This document shows positions 1-5,251 of a DNA stretch of 5,989 bases, one piece after another; positions within the stretch are counted from its first letter, which is position 1; every line of letters begins with the position of its first letter. Source of the DNA: Lysobacterales bacterium (lineage in GTDB: Bacteria; Pseudomonadota; Gammaproteobacteria; Xanthomonadales; SZUA-36). The stretch covers positions 1 through 5,989 of the forward strand of contig JABSSV010000106.1 in the NCBI GenBank assembly GCA_013213875.1, in the 5' to 3' direction. The translations under genes and the position numbers were made by a program. Below the pieces are notes generated by a model that did no database searches, was not told the DNA's origin, and worked only from the letters and a program-made list of their open reading frames with translations.

Positions 1-266
1 AGGGAAGCGGGATTGCGGACCGAGTCCTGCGGCGCGAGGTAGAGGGCGGCCCCGCCAGCAACCGCCTCGAAAACCGGTTGCTGCCCGGTCGGCTCTTCCT
101 CGAACAGGAACTCCCCGTCAAGACCCTGGGCGCTCTGCAGCGTCGCATCGAATTCCCAGCTCGCCAGCTGGGCTTGGGCGGACAGGGACACGGCCAGGAA
201 GGGGATCGCCAGAATGACCAGCAAGACCCCATGCTGGAGTTGGTTCGGGATGTAATTGCGGTTCAT
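1..266 (-). CDS. Exported protein of unknown function, N-terminal part only
   Basis: The minus strand is open from an ATG at 266-264 to the left edge, giving 88 complete codons and no stop. The protein starts MNRNYIPNQLQHG, continues into a hydrophobic stretch of about 17 residues (roughly 14-30), and has a likely signal peptidase I site after AQA (about residue 32), so the product should be exported to the periplasm or beyond. The visible mature part begins LASWEFDATLQSAQGLDGEF and is acidic (FEEEPTG); I recognise no domain in it. The Shine-Dalgarno region is poor (only a GAG-like stretch about 8 bases upstream), so the start rests mainly on the signal peptide. The overlapping plus-strand ORF at 78-617 has a composition typical of an antisense shadow. 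The gene lies downstream of the beta-lactamase in the same orientation, but more than 550 bases away. Confidence 0.7.
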   Translation of the reverse strand, partial: MNRNYIPNQLQHGVLLVILAIPFLAVSLSAQAQLASWEFDATLQSAQGLDGEFLFEEEPTGQQPVFEAVAGGAALYLAPQDSVRNPAS

Positions 267-407
267 GATTCGGCTCGTTGTTGGTTATGCGATGGGCCGC
301 CGGCCATAGGGCGAGAGGATGCCGAGGGCACGTCGGAACCTCAAGAAGATAAGGGCAAAATATCTCTGTCGCGGTTCATCGTTACGTGCCCAACGCCGCC
401 TCGCAAT

Positions 408-424
408 TGGGCCTCTTCGGCCCA
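408..424. repeat. Short perfect inverted repeat
   Basis: TGGGCC and GGCCCA flank a 5-base centre, giving a 6-bp GC-rich stem in the leader or promoter region of the leftmost partial gene. No T-run follows on either strand, so it is not an intrinsic terminator. It could be a protein binding site, an RNA hairpin, or chance in GC-rich DNA. Confidence 0.35.
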
Positions 425-541
425 TACGCCAGGCTCAGGTAAAGGGCGGCGAGAGAACAAAAATGCAAATCACCCACTATTTAATCCCGACTCGTTTCTC
501 TTTTTTGCCACTATTTTAACCGTTACTTTCAAAATGACAGC

Positions 542-550
542 TGTGTATAA
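542..550 (-). promoter_or_regulatory. Single DnaA-box-like 9-mer
   Basis: The minus strand reads TTATACACA, an exact match to the DnaA box consensus TTATNCACA, at the edge of an AT-rich stretch. Only one copy was seen, so this is not evidence for a replication origin. It could be a DnaA regulatory site or a chance match. Confidence 0.2.
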
Positions 551-647
551 CCTGACATACGCCGGAAGCTTGGCAATAAGGGCAGGCTCCCCAGCGCAGG
601 CGGGGGCGACGGCGTAGTTCTACCGCAGGCAAGGAGGCTCCGTCGGC

Positions 648-821
648 ATGCCGTTACGCATGCTGGCAATCATGCGGGCGGCGGCGAGAATGCGAGCTTT
701 GCCATCGGTAATCGATTGGGTTCGTTTGTTGGTCATGGCGATAGAAACATCGCCAATCGTTGGTTTTATGAAAGACGAGAATTTATCACTGATATCATCA
801 ACGCTTGCGGATCTGGCCTAG
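648..821 (+). CDS. Candidate small ORF, 57 residues, unknown
   Basis: The ORF runs from ATG at 648 to TAG at 819-821. A perfect AAGGAGG lies at 631-637, 10 bases before the ATG, which is the best argument that it is translated. The product begins MPLRMLAIMRAAARMRALPS, a short, basic, Met/Ala/Leu-rich stretch that could form an amphipathic helix. It continues with a more hydrophobic VIDWVRLLVMAIE segment and an ordinary polar C-terminus. I recognise no family. The ORF converges on the beta-lactamase, and a single CTAG at 818-821 supplies the stop codon for both strands. The opposite strand is also open here, as the in-frame continuation of the beta-lactamase past its stop (including a 38-codon ORF from ATG 736 to TAG at 622-620). 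Real coding strand, decayed remnant and chance are therefore all possible. Confidence 0.27.
   Translation: MPLRMLAIMRAAARMRALPSVIDWVRLLVMAIETSPIVGFMKDENLSLISSTLADLA
736..755. repeat. Hairpin-forming inverted repeat downstream of the beta-lactamase
   Basis: TGGCGAT and ATCGCCA form a perfect 7-bp stem around a 6-base loop. In the beta-lactamase transcript this would sit about 63-82 bases past the stop. No U-run follows on the minus strand, so it is not a canonical intrinsic terminator, though it could stabilise the 3' end. On the plus strand a loose T-rich stretch (TTGGTTTT) comes only later. Confidence 0.4.
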
Positions 822-1732
822 CCCCGCACACGGGCAAAATCGGCCAACACCTCACCCACCTGTTTTAGCGGCGCTTCATGCACACGGTCATACGAATTGT
901 CCGTTCCGGCCGGACAGTAATAGACGGCAAAGACCAACGGGCTGGTTTCGGGGGGTTCAGCAAAGCCGATATCGATGTACGTTCCGCCGGTCTGCGGGGT
1001 TAGGCCGGTGCCGGTCTTGTCACCGGCTAACCAGCCGTCGGGCAGGCCGGCGCGCACGCGCCCACGCCCAGTTACCGTATCGACCATCCATTGCTTCAAC
1101 ATCGCGCGCTCTGTCTCCGGCAGCGCGCCGCCATACACCAATTGGGCGACAGTGCGCGCCATCGCCGCGGGCGTAGTGGTGTCGCGTATCTCACCGGGTG
1201 GAACCAGATTTACAGCGGGCTCGTTGCGATCAAGGCGGCTTACCTCATCGCCGATTGAGCGCCAAAAGGCGGTCAATGCAGCTGGCCCGCCTAATTCTCG
1301 CAGCAGGATGTTGGCGGCCGGATTGTCGGATGTGGTTTGGGTTGCGCGGGCCAGATCGCGCAGGCTTGCGCCAGTTTCCAGATGCGGCCGCGTGAACGTA
1401 TCAGGCCGCATCATATCGCTTTCATCCCAGCGCACATGCCGGTCCGCATTGATCTCACCGGCGGCGTGCCGGGCCAATAGCAGCGCGGCGAGAGAAAGCT
1501 TGAAGGATGAGGCGTGGCCGAACCTTTCATCGCGGTTATGTCCAGCCGCCGCGCCACTGCCGAAGTCGAGGATTTCGGCCCCCAAAGTGCCACCGAAGCG
1601 GGTTTCAATGTCTTGTAGGCGCAGGACTAAATCCTGCGCCGCGCTGGCTCTTGCAATGGTGAAGCCGCCCAGGCCAAGCGCGAGGCCAGATGTACCTGCT
1701 GCTTTGATGAAAGCGCGCCGTCTCATGCCCAT
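818..1732 (-). CDS. bla: Class A (Ambler) serine beta-lactamase, Tat-exported
   Basis: The 304-residue protein hydrolyses the beta-lactam amide bond in the periplasm; its length is normal for class A. The N-terminus has a Tat-type motif (RRRAFIK, residues 4-10), a hydrophobic segment and a likely cleavage site after ASA (about residue 31). All catalytic elements are present, each offset by +5 from Ambler numbering: SSFK (Ser75, Lys78), SDN (135-137), omega-loop Glu171 and Asn175 with the Arg169/Asp184 salt-bridge pair, and KTG (239-241). Thr242 (Ambler 237) and Arg225 (Ambler 220) are present. Ala74 and Gly243 replace the cysteine pair (69/238) of KPC-like carbapenemases. By alignment, Pro110 occupies the usually aromatic Ambler 105 position. 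The start at 1732 is supported by AAGGTGG 10 bases upstream; the second ATG (1726) is too far from it. Substrate range cannot be read from sequence. No AmpR-type regulator is adjacent. Confidence 0.95.
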   Translation of the reverse strand: MGMRRRAFIKAAGTSGLALGLGGFTIARASAAQDLVLRLQDIETRFGGTLGAEILDFGSGAAAGHNRDERFGHASSFKLSLAALLLARHAAGEINADRHVRWDESDMMRPDTFTRPHLETGASLRDLARATQTTSDNPAANILLRELGGPAALTAFWRSIGDEVSRLDRNEPAVNLVPPGEIRDTTTPAAMARTVAQLVYGGALPETERAMLKQWMVDTVTGRGRVRAGLPDGWLAGDKTGTGLTPQTGGTYIDIGFAEPPETSPLVFAVYYCPAGTDNSYDRVHEAPLKQVGEVLADFARVRG

Positions 1733-1742
1733 AAATAATTGT

Positions 1743-1749
1743 CCACCTT
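1743..1749 (-). promoter_or_regulatory. Ribosome binding site of the beta-lactamase
   Basis: The minus strand reads AAGGTGG, followed by 10 bases and then the ATG at 1732. This selects the first ATG of the MGM start over the second, which would have a 16-base spacer. Confidence 0.7.
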
Positions 1750-1758
1750 ACGTTTGCC

Positions 1759-1775
1759 AAAGCGCATTTCGCTTT
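1759..1775. repeat. Inverted repeat upstream of the beta-lactamase, possible operator
   Basis: AAAGCG and CGCTTT flank a 5-base centre, giving a perfect 6-bp dyad 27-43 bases before the beta-lactamase start. The position suits either a repressor site or a hairpin in the leader RNA just before the Shine-Dalgarno sequence. No convincing -35/-10 pair was found nearby, so a regulatory role is inference. Confidence 0.35.
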
Positions 1776-1786
1776 CTAACTTGGCG

Positions 1787-1797
1787 CGCGATTCGCG
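1787..1797. repeat. Second small inverted repeat upstream of the beta-lactamase
   Basis: CGCG-ATT-CGCG is a short GC-rich dyad 11 bases from the previous one. Short CG-only arms arise easily by chance in GC-rich DNA. It is listed because of its placement in the 155-base spacer before the beta-lactamase. Confidence 0.2.
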
Positions 1798-1887
1798 GTA
1801 GCCCATATATCGTTGTTAAGCATGACGTCGCCCATGTGCGGACGCCACCCACCTTGGTACTGCCCCCTAACGGCTGAGCTGTCCTGA

Positions 1888-2715
1888 TCAACGCCCTTCT
1901 TCTAGGGCCCGTTCGGTGGCTTTGGCGATGTCCTGCGCAGGCAGCACCAAACCTAAAATACTTTCCTGCAGGTTGGTCATGTCAGCGCCCATCATGCTCA
2001 TGCCAGCGTTGAAATCGCCGGTCACCTCTGGAAACTGGGTGACCGACAGTCCAATGATGCGTCCGTCAGCAGTGAAGACCGGCAACCCCAAGCTAGTCAT
2101 TGACGGCATCATGGGGAAGTACAGTTTTCTGGGCTTGCTGCTGATGCCACCGATACGGGTCTGGATCGCTACGGGCGTCCGACCGAAGGTGCTGCCGGCG
2201 CGGCGGATGATCACAATCGGATCGCCAATGCCGGCCTCTGCACTGTTGGCGAAATCGAGATGTGCGAAGGACTGGTCACCGGGGTCCGTCATGCGAATCC
2301 ATACCAGGTCCAGTTCGGTGTCCCGCGCAACGATTTCGGCATCGAAACCATCGGCGCTGCTGCCGATCAGAATTTTGAAGTCCTTGGTTGTGGCTGACAG
2401 TGCGTTCCCAGAGAGGCGGTTGAGCAGCTCAATGGAGCCTGTGAGCGTGCTATAGGCACAAACCACCAGCCCATCGGCAGAAATCATGGAACAGGTCAGT
2501 TCCTTTTCCTGCTCTTGTTCCTGGCCGCCCATGCGTTGGCCCATGTTGATGGATAGCACGTATTTGACCGTGACCAGCGCTTCCGCGTGGGTGCTAACGA
2601 GCTGGGCCGCGCTGGTATCTTCCTGCGCGTTGGCCTCGTAGACGGTCGGAAGCATAAGCAGCGAGCAGCTCATGATGAAGTTCAGGATAGTGGAATTGCT
2701 GTTCTTTCGATGCAT
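1888..2715 (-). CDS. Exported trypsin/HtrA-fold pseudoprotease
   Basis: This is a 275-residue protein with a signal peptide (about 1-30, cleavage after ANA). The rest aligns with the protease domain of the upstream HtrA homologue but has no PDZ domain. The strand CSMISADGLVVCAYSTLTG (75-93) matches the HtrA segment that ends TNYHVVG, with Ser89 where the catalytic His should be. ARDTELDLVWIRM (130-142) keeps the Asp (Asp136). TSLGLPVFTADGRIIGL (207-223) matches GNSGGPLVNLQGEVIGV, with Leu209 in place of the nucleophilic Ser. It should therefore be proteolytically inactive. Cys75 and Cys86 might form a disulfide, and two Met-rich stretches (202-206, 239-246) are unusual. Its ATG lies 2 bases after the protease stop, with AAGGA inside the end of that gene, so translation is almost certainly coupled. 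A role as partner, adaptor or inhibitor of the upstream protease is inference. Confidence 0.88.
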   Translation of the reverse strand: MHRKNSNSTILNFIMSCSLLMLPTVYEANAQEDTSAAQLVSTHAEALVTVKYVLSINMGQRMGGQEQEQEKELTCSMISADGLVVCAYSTLTGSIELLNRLSGNALSATTKDFKILIGSSADGFDAEIVARDTELDLVWIRMTDPGDQSFAHLDFANSAEAGIGDPIVIIRRAGSTFGRTPVAIQTRIGGISSKPRKLYFPMMPSMTSLGLPVFTADGRIIGLSVTQFPEVTGDFNAGMSMMGADMTNLQESILGLVLPAQDIAKATERALEEGR

Positions 2716-2717
2716 GT

Positions 2718-4892
2718 TCAGTCCTTTTTTGTTTGTGCCACTTGCGGCGTCCAGTCCGGCTGCAGATATTGGAATCGGGTTTCTGCTCCCCGCAGGACCA
2801 GGAACGTCACCCGCTCGGGCCGTTCTCGCTCAAGCGTCGCCATCATGTCCCGGAATTGAGTGACGGAGTTGATCGGCGAACCATTGATGCTCAGGATCAG
2901 GTCATTGGTGCGCAGGTGTCCCAGCTGGGCCCAGCCGCCCCCTTCGACCCGGGTAATCAGCAGGCCCTCGAGATCAATGGGCCAGCGATTTTCATCGCGA
3001 TCGAGAAACGTGATTTCGCGCACGTTTAGGCCAAAGTCGTCGCTGTATTCGCTTCTGGCTTCGCCAGGCGTAAGCCGGGTTCGCTCCAGCGTCACCGGCA
3101 CGTTCAACTCTCGATCATCACGCAGCACCGTCAGGTTCGCCAGGGCGCCAATATCCATCCTGCGCACCTGGCGGTGCAGCATTCCGGAATCCTGCATGTT
3201 GACGGGCTTCAATGGCTGGCCCTCGAGGGCGATGATCACATCGCCGGCGGCCAGGTCCGAATCGGCGGCCAGCGTATCCGGATAGACCCGTGTCACCCGG
3301 AATCCGGTCGCCTCGGGCGCCCCCAAATGCCGCGCAAGGTTGGGCAGGACGGGCTGTACCGCGATGCCAATCCAGGCTTTTGCAAGTTCGCGCGGGCGCT
3401 CATCGTAGCTCTTGTCCTTGGGCTCAATGAGCGTTAGCTGGCTTCTGCCGCGTCGGGTATATTCAAAAAGCACCTCGGTTTTGGCCCCTTCCTCGTTGTC
3501 CAGCGCTTCGTAGATGTCCAGCAGGTCAACGATTGAGTTCACCGCCCGACCATTAACGGCTCGAATCACATCATCCGAAATCAAAGGCGGTTCAGCCGTT
3601 TGCGCCGGGCTTCCGGACCTGACCCCCTGCACAAGAACGCCCTGGGTATCGGAAAGCCTCCGGTTACGGGCCATGGCCGCGGTGATCTCGATACCCACGA
3701 AACCCCACTTGCGAAAGGAAGCCTCCTTGCCGCGATCCGCTTCGAGCGGGGCGGTTACCAATGTTGCCTGGCGAACTTCATCACCCCGCCGCCATTCCAA
3801 GACGATCTCACTGCCAACCGACCGTGCGGCCAGCTGCATCAGTAGCAACGGCTCCTCCTCCGGAAACCATACGGTGACCGGTTCCTTGTCGACACTCAGA
3901 ATAATATCGCCCGCCTCGATGCCGGCTTCGGCGGCAGGGCCTTCTTCCACCACAGAGTTCACCAGGACCCCCTGACTGAAACCGGAATTCTTGATCGGCT
4001 TCAGTTTCCAGCCATACCAGCTCCTGGGCACCTGTCCGTGCTCGATCAAGGCGGCGGCAACGTCACGCGCCAGATTGCTGGGAATGGCGAAGCCCATGTC
4101 GCCACCCCTACGACCGCTCCCCCTGGTATTTACCCCGATCACCTCGCCCTGGAGGTTGACCAAAGGCCCGCCGCTGTTGCCCGGACTGATGGCGGAGTCG
4201 TGCTGTATCCAGCGGTTGAAAATACCCGTGCGCTGGTCACGGTTGAAGCGCATTTCTCCCGCGTCATCACCGACGCTGGCCAGCAACCTGTCCGTGTTAG
4301 AAATAATGCCGAGGCTGACCGAACGGGACAGGGCCCAGGGACTGCCCATGGACATCACCGTGTCACCGATTACCATGGCGTCGGAGTCGCCCAGTTTCGC
4401 CGCGCGCAGACTGACCCCTTTCTCTTTCAGCTCCTGCGCATCCAGTTTCAGCACCGCAAGATCCGTGAGCGGATCCTCACCTACCAGAACCGCGGAAACC
4501 TCGACCTTGTTATTTAGCGTGCAGGTGAATCGCAGTCCGTTACCCACCACATGATAGTTGGTCAGCACATAACCTTCGGGCGAAATGACCGTTCCGCTGC
4601 CGACGGACAGGCCCTTGTGTTCGTCGCCGTTGAAGTAGCGGGCAGTCACCACCTGAATATTGACCAGGGATGGAAATACCCGGTCCCGGGCGGAAATAAT
4701 CAACGACTGGAGATCTTGTCGAAGTTGCTCGGCCGGATCTTGTGCGCGCGTTTCGGGCGCTTGATCAGCCTGCAGCGGGACGCCGGTCATCAGCGCAACC
4801 AGCACAACGCATAAGATTCGGCTCATTGCGAAGAGGAGTGTTCGTGTACGGCGGGGGGCTTTCTTAGCCCGAGTCTTTTTTTTGGAAAGCAT
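2718..4892 (-). CDS. HtrA/DegP-type (S1C) periplasmic serine protease with four PDZ-like domains
   Basis: This is a 724-residue envelope protease of the HtrA family, which degrades or refolds damaged exported proteins. A basic n-region precedes a hydrophobic signal segment (about 24-40; cleavage probably after LQA, 42). The trypsin-like domain spans about 57-290 with an intact triad: His114 in TNYHVVG, Asp144 in LTDLAVLKL and Ser240 in GNSGGPL, followed by the conserved GFAIPSNLA. Four PDZ-like repeats follow at about 294-382, 397-489, 505-603 and 618-709. DegP and DegQ have two and DegS one, and their usual length is 350-480 residues, so this is a long variant. AAGGGA lies just upstream of the ATG at 4892 and supports that start. 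An internal ATG at residue 23 would also give a normal signal peptide but lacks a ribosome binding site. The gene heads a two-gene operon with the pseudoprotease. Confidence 0.93.
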   Translation of the reverse strand: MLSKKKTRAKKAPRRTRTLLFAMSRILCVVLVALMTGVPLQADQAPETRAQDPAEQLRQDLQSLIISARDRVFPSLVNIQVVTARYFNGDEHKGLSVGSGTVISPEGYVLTNYHVVGNGLRFTCTLNNKVEVSAVLVGEDPLTDLAVLKLDAQELKEKGVSLRAAKLGDSDAMVIGDTVMSMGSPWALSRSVSLGIISNTDRLLASVGDDAGEMRFNRDQRTGIFNRWIQHDSAISPGNSGGPLVNLQGEVIGVNTRGSGRRGGDMGFAIPSNLARDVAAALIEHGQVPRSWYGWKLKPIKNSGFSQGVLVNSVVEEGPAAEAGIEAGDIILSVDKEPVTVWFPEEEPLLLMQLAARSVGSEIVLEWRRGDEVRQATLVTAPLEADRGKEASFRKWGFVGIEITAAMARNRRLSDTQGVLVQGVRSGSPAQTAEPPLISDDVIRAVNGRAVNSIVDLLDIYEALDNEEGAKTEVLFEYTRRGRSQLTLIEPKDKSYDERPRELAKAWIGIAVQPVLPNLARHLGAPEATGFRVTRVYPDTLAADSDLAAGDVIIALEGQPLKPVNMQDSGMLHRQVRRMDIGALANLTVLRDDRELNVPVTLERTRLTPGEARSEYSDDFGLNVREITFLDRDENRWPIDLEGLLITRVEGGGWAQLGHLRTNDLILSINGSPINSVTQFRDMMATLERERPERVTFLVLRGAETRFQYLQPDWTPQVAQTKKD
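2722..2726 (-). promoter_or_regulatory. Ribosome binding site of the pseudoprotease, inside the protease gene
   Basis: AAGGA overlaps the last two sense codons of the protease gene and sits 6 bases before the ATG at 2715. It fixes the start and implies reinitiation by ribosomes that end at the TGA at 2720-2718. Confidence 0.75.
2724..2730 (-). promoter_or_regulatory. A AAA AAG slippery heptamer at the protease stop
   Basis: The last codons of the protease are ACA AAA AAG GAC TGA. The heptamer A AAA AAG is in the same reading phase as the well-known dnaX frameshift site. A -1 shift here would read GGA CTG AAC ATG and continue into the pseudoprotease without a stop. I saw no strong stimulatory hairpin downstream. 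The A-run may simply support the overlapping ribosome binding site. Confidence 0.35.
4876..4883 (-). repeat. A8 homopolymer in protease codons 4-6
   Basis: The coding strand reads TCC AAA AAA AAG, a run of eight A residues directly after the start of the HtrA-type gene. Such runs are prone to replication or transcription slippage. A length change would frameshift the long form, while an ATG at codon 23 could still start a protein with a signal peptide. Confidence 0.6.
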
Positions 4893-4896
4893 GCAG

Positions 4897-4902
4897 TCCC
4901 TT
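4897..4902 (-). promoter_or_regulatory. Ribosome binding site of the HtrA-type protease
   Basis: The minus strand reads AAGGGA, then CTGC and the ATG at 4892. The AAGG core is 6 bases from the start. It supports the upstream ATG over the internal one at 4826. Confidence 0.65.
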
Positions 4903-4952
4903 GAATTGCTGTCAAAAATATACTGTACAACGGTTTACTACGCAGATGCGGT

Positions 4953-4982
4953 TTTATACCCCTGTGCTACGGAGCATGCCAA
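4953..4982 (-). promoter_or_regulatory. Putative sigma-70 promoter of the protease operon
   Basis: On the minus strand, TTGGCA (4982-4977) and TATAAA (4958-4953) are separated by 18 bases, each close to consensus (TTGACA, TATAAT). Transcription would start near 4946, giving a leader of about 54 bases that ends in the AAGGGA ribosome binding site. I saw no sigma-E-type (GAACTT/TCTGA) promoter, which is a common control of degP. Confidence 0.55.
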
Positions 4983-5041
4983 ATGCAGCCAGTGCAATAA
5001 AATTTGCTGGTGCCATCAGCAGTCAGCGGCTTTCTTGGTGA

Positions 5042-5055
5042 AGGCTCTTGAGCCT
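5042..5055. repeat. Perfect inverted repeat AGGCTC-TT-GAGCCT
   Basis: Two 6-base arms surround a 2-base centre, near the middle of the divergent intergenic region, about 60 bases upstream of the protease -35 element. The tight spacing suits a DNA dyad bound by a dimeric regulator better than an RNA hairpin. No T-run follows. Confidence 0.35.
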
Positions 5056-5080
5056 GTGGCTTTTGGAGATATGCATGCGC

Positions 5081-5101
5081 CACCCGCCCCATCGGGGGGT
5101 G
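5081..5101. repeat. GC-rich imperfect hairpin
   Basis: CACCCGCCCC and GGGGGGTG pair around ATC with small bulges, giving a stable GC stem. No T-run follows on either strand, so it is not an intrinsic terminator. It may be structured leader or non-coding sequence, or chance. Confidence 0.3.
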
Positions 5102-5210
5102 AGGCACAACCCGGTGGCAGCCGCCCAAAGCATGCCGCGCATCGTGGCTTGCATACGCCGCCTGCAACGAAGGCCAGTCCCAAGCACTGAGGGAGACAGG
5201 GAGGCGGTAG

Positions 5211-5227
5211 CTATCCAGTGATAGAAT
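5211..5227 (+). promoter_or_regulatory. Possible -10 element with overlapping dyad, upstream of the HExxH gene
   Basis: TAGAAT (5222-5227) matches the TATAAT consensus at 5 of 6 bases and overlaps the dyad CTATC-CAGT-GATAG (5211-5224). Transcription would start near 5234, about 18 bases before the chosen ATG. No good -35 element lies at the right distance, so an activator-dependent promoter or a chance match is possible. Confidence 0.28.
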
Positions 5228-5251
5228 CCGGGCATGCCGGCTCACGGAACC

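Larger units (their letters stand above)
267..647. other. Intergenic region without a convincing gene
   Basis: No ORF here has both a ribosome binding site and protein-like composition. The part nearest the partial gene (267-460) would be its leader. Bases 461-540 are clearly AT-rich compared with the surroundings (runs such as CTCTTTTTTGCC and CTATTTTAACC), as expected of a promoter region, but I found no -35/-10 pair good enough to call on either strand. Bases 555-647 return to high GC and contain the 7-base inverted pair TACGCCG/CGGCGTA around 557-616 and two copies of CGCAGGC. An AAGGAGG at 631-637 serves the candidate small ORF that follows. Confidence 0.5.
4893..5251. other. Divergent intergenic region between the protease operon and the HExxH gene
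   Basis: No supported gene lies in these 359 bases. The left part is AT-rich and carries the minus-strand promoter and ribosome binding site. The right part (about 5035-5210) is GC-rich and structured, with a 14-base palindrome and a GC hairpin. Two ORFs cross it: a plus-strand one at 4882-5190 (TTG start, no ribosome binding site) and a minus-strand one at 4967-5266 that starts inside the signal peptide of the next gene. Both look like chance ORFs. No intrinsic terminator was seen. Confidence 0.6.

Noticed and set aside
542..550. Replication origin suggested by a DnaA box in an AT-rich stretch
   Set aside because: There is only one box, and no dnaA, repA or iteron cluster nearby.
78..617. 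179-codon plus-strand ORF
   Set aside because: It overlaps the signal-peptide-bearing partial gene on the minus strand, then runs into intergenic DNA. It has no ribosome binding site or domain.
1745..1775. TTGGCA-17-TATTTA promoter just before the beta-lactamase
   Set aside because: Transcription from it would begin at or inside the start codon and lose the good Shine-Dalgarno site, which lies in the spacer.
1605..1806. Minus-strand ORF beginning MGYRESRAKLESEMRFGK that overlaps the beta-lactamase start
   Set aside because: It has no ribosome binding site, and after the first 25 codons it is just an alternate frame of the beta-lactamase with shadow-like composition.
975..1877. 300-codon plus-strand ORF
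   Set aside because: It is antisense to the beta-lactamase, whose motifs are complete. Its Arg/Ser/Pro-rich composition is typical of a shadow frame and no family is recognisable.
1850..1880. IS-end-like or attC-like sequence (GGTACTGCCCCCTAAC)
   Set aside because: No matching inverted end, no target duplication, no transposase, and the core does not fit GTTRRRY.
1916..4554. Several plus-strand ORFs of 65-190 codons opposite the protease and pseudoprotease genes
   Set aside because: All are antisense shadows of well-supported genes with conserved motifs.
4910..4935. Possible LexA box (CTGT...ATACTGTACA) before the protease
   Set aside because: The arms do not have the CTGT-N8-ACAG arrangement on either strand.
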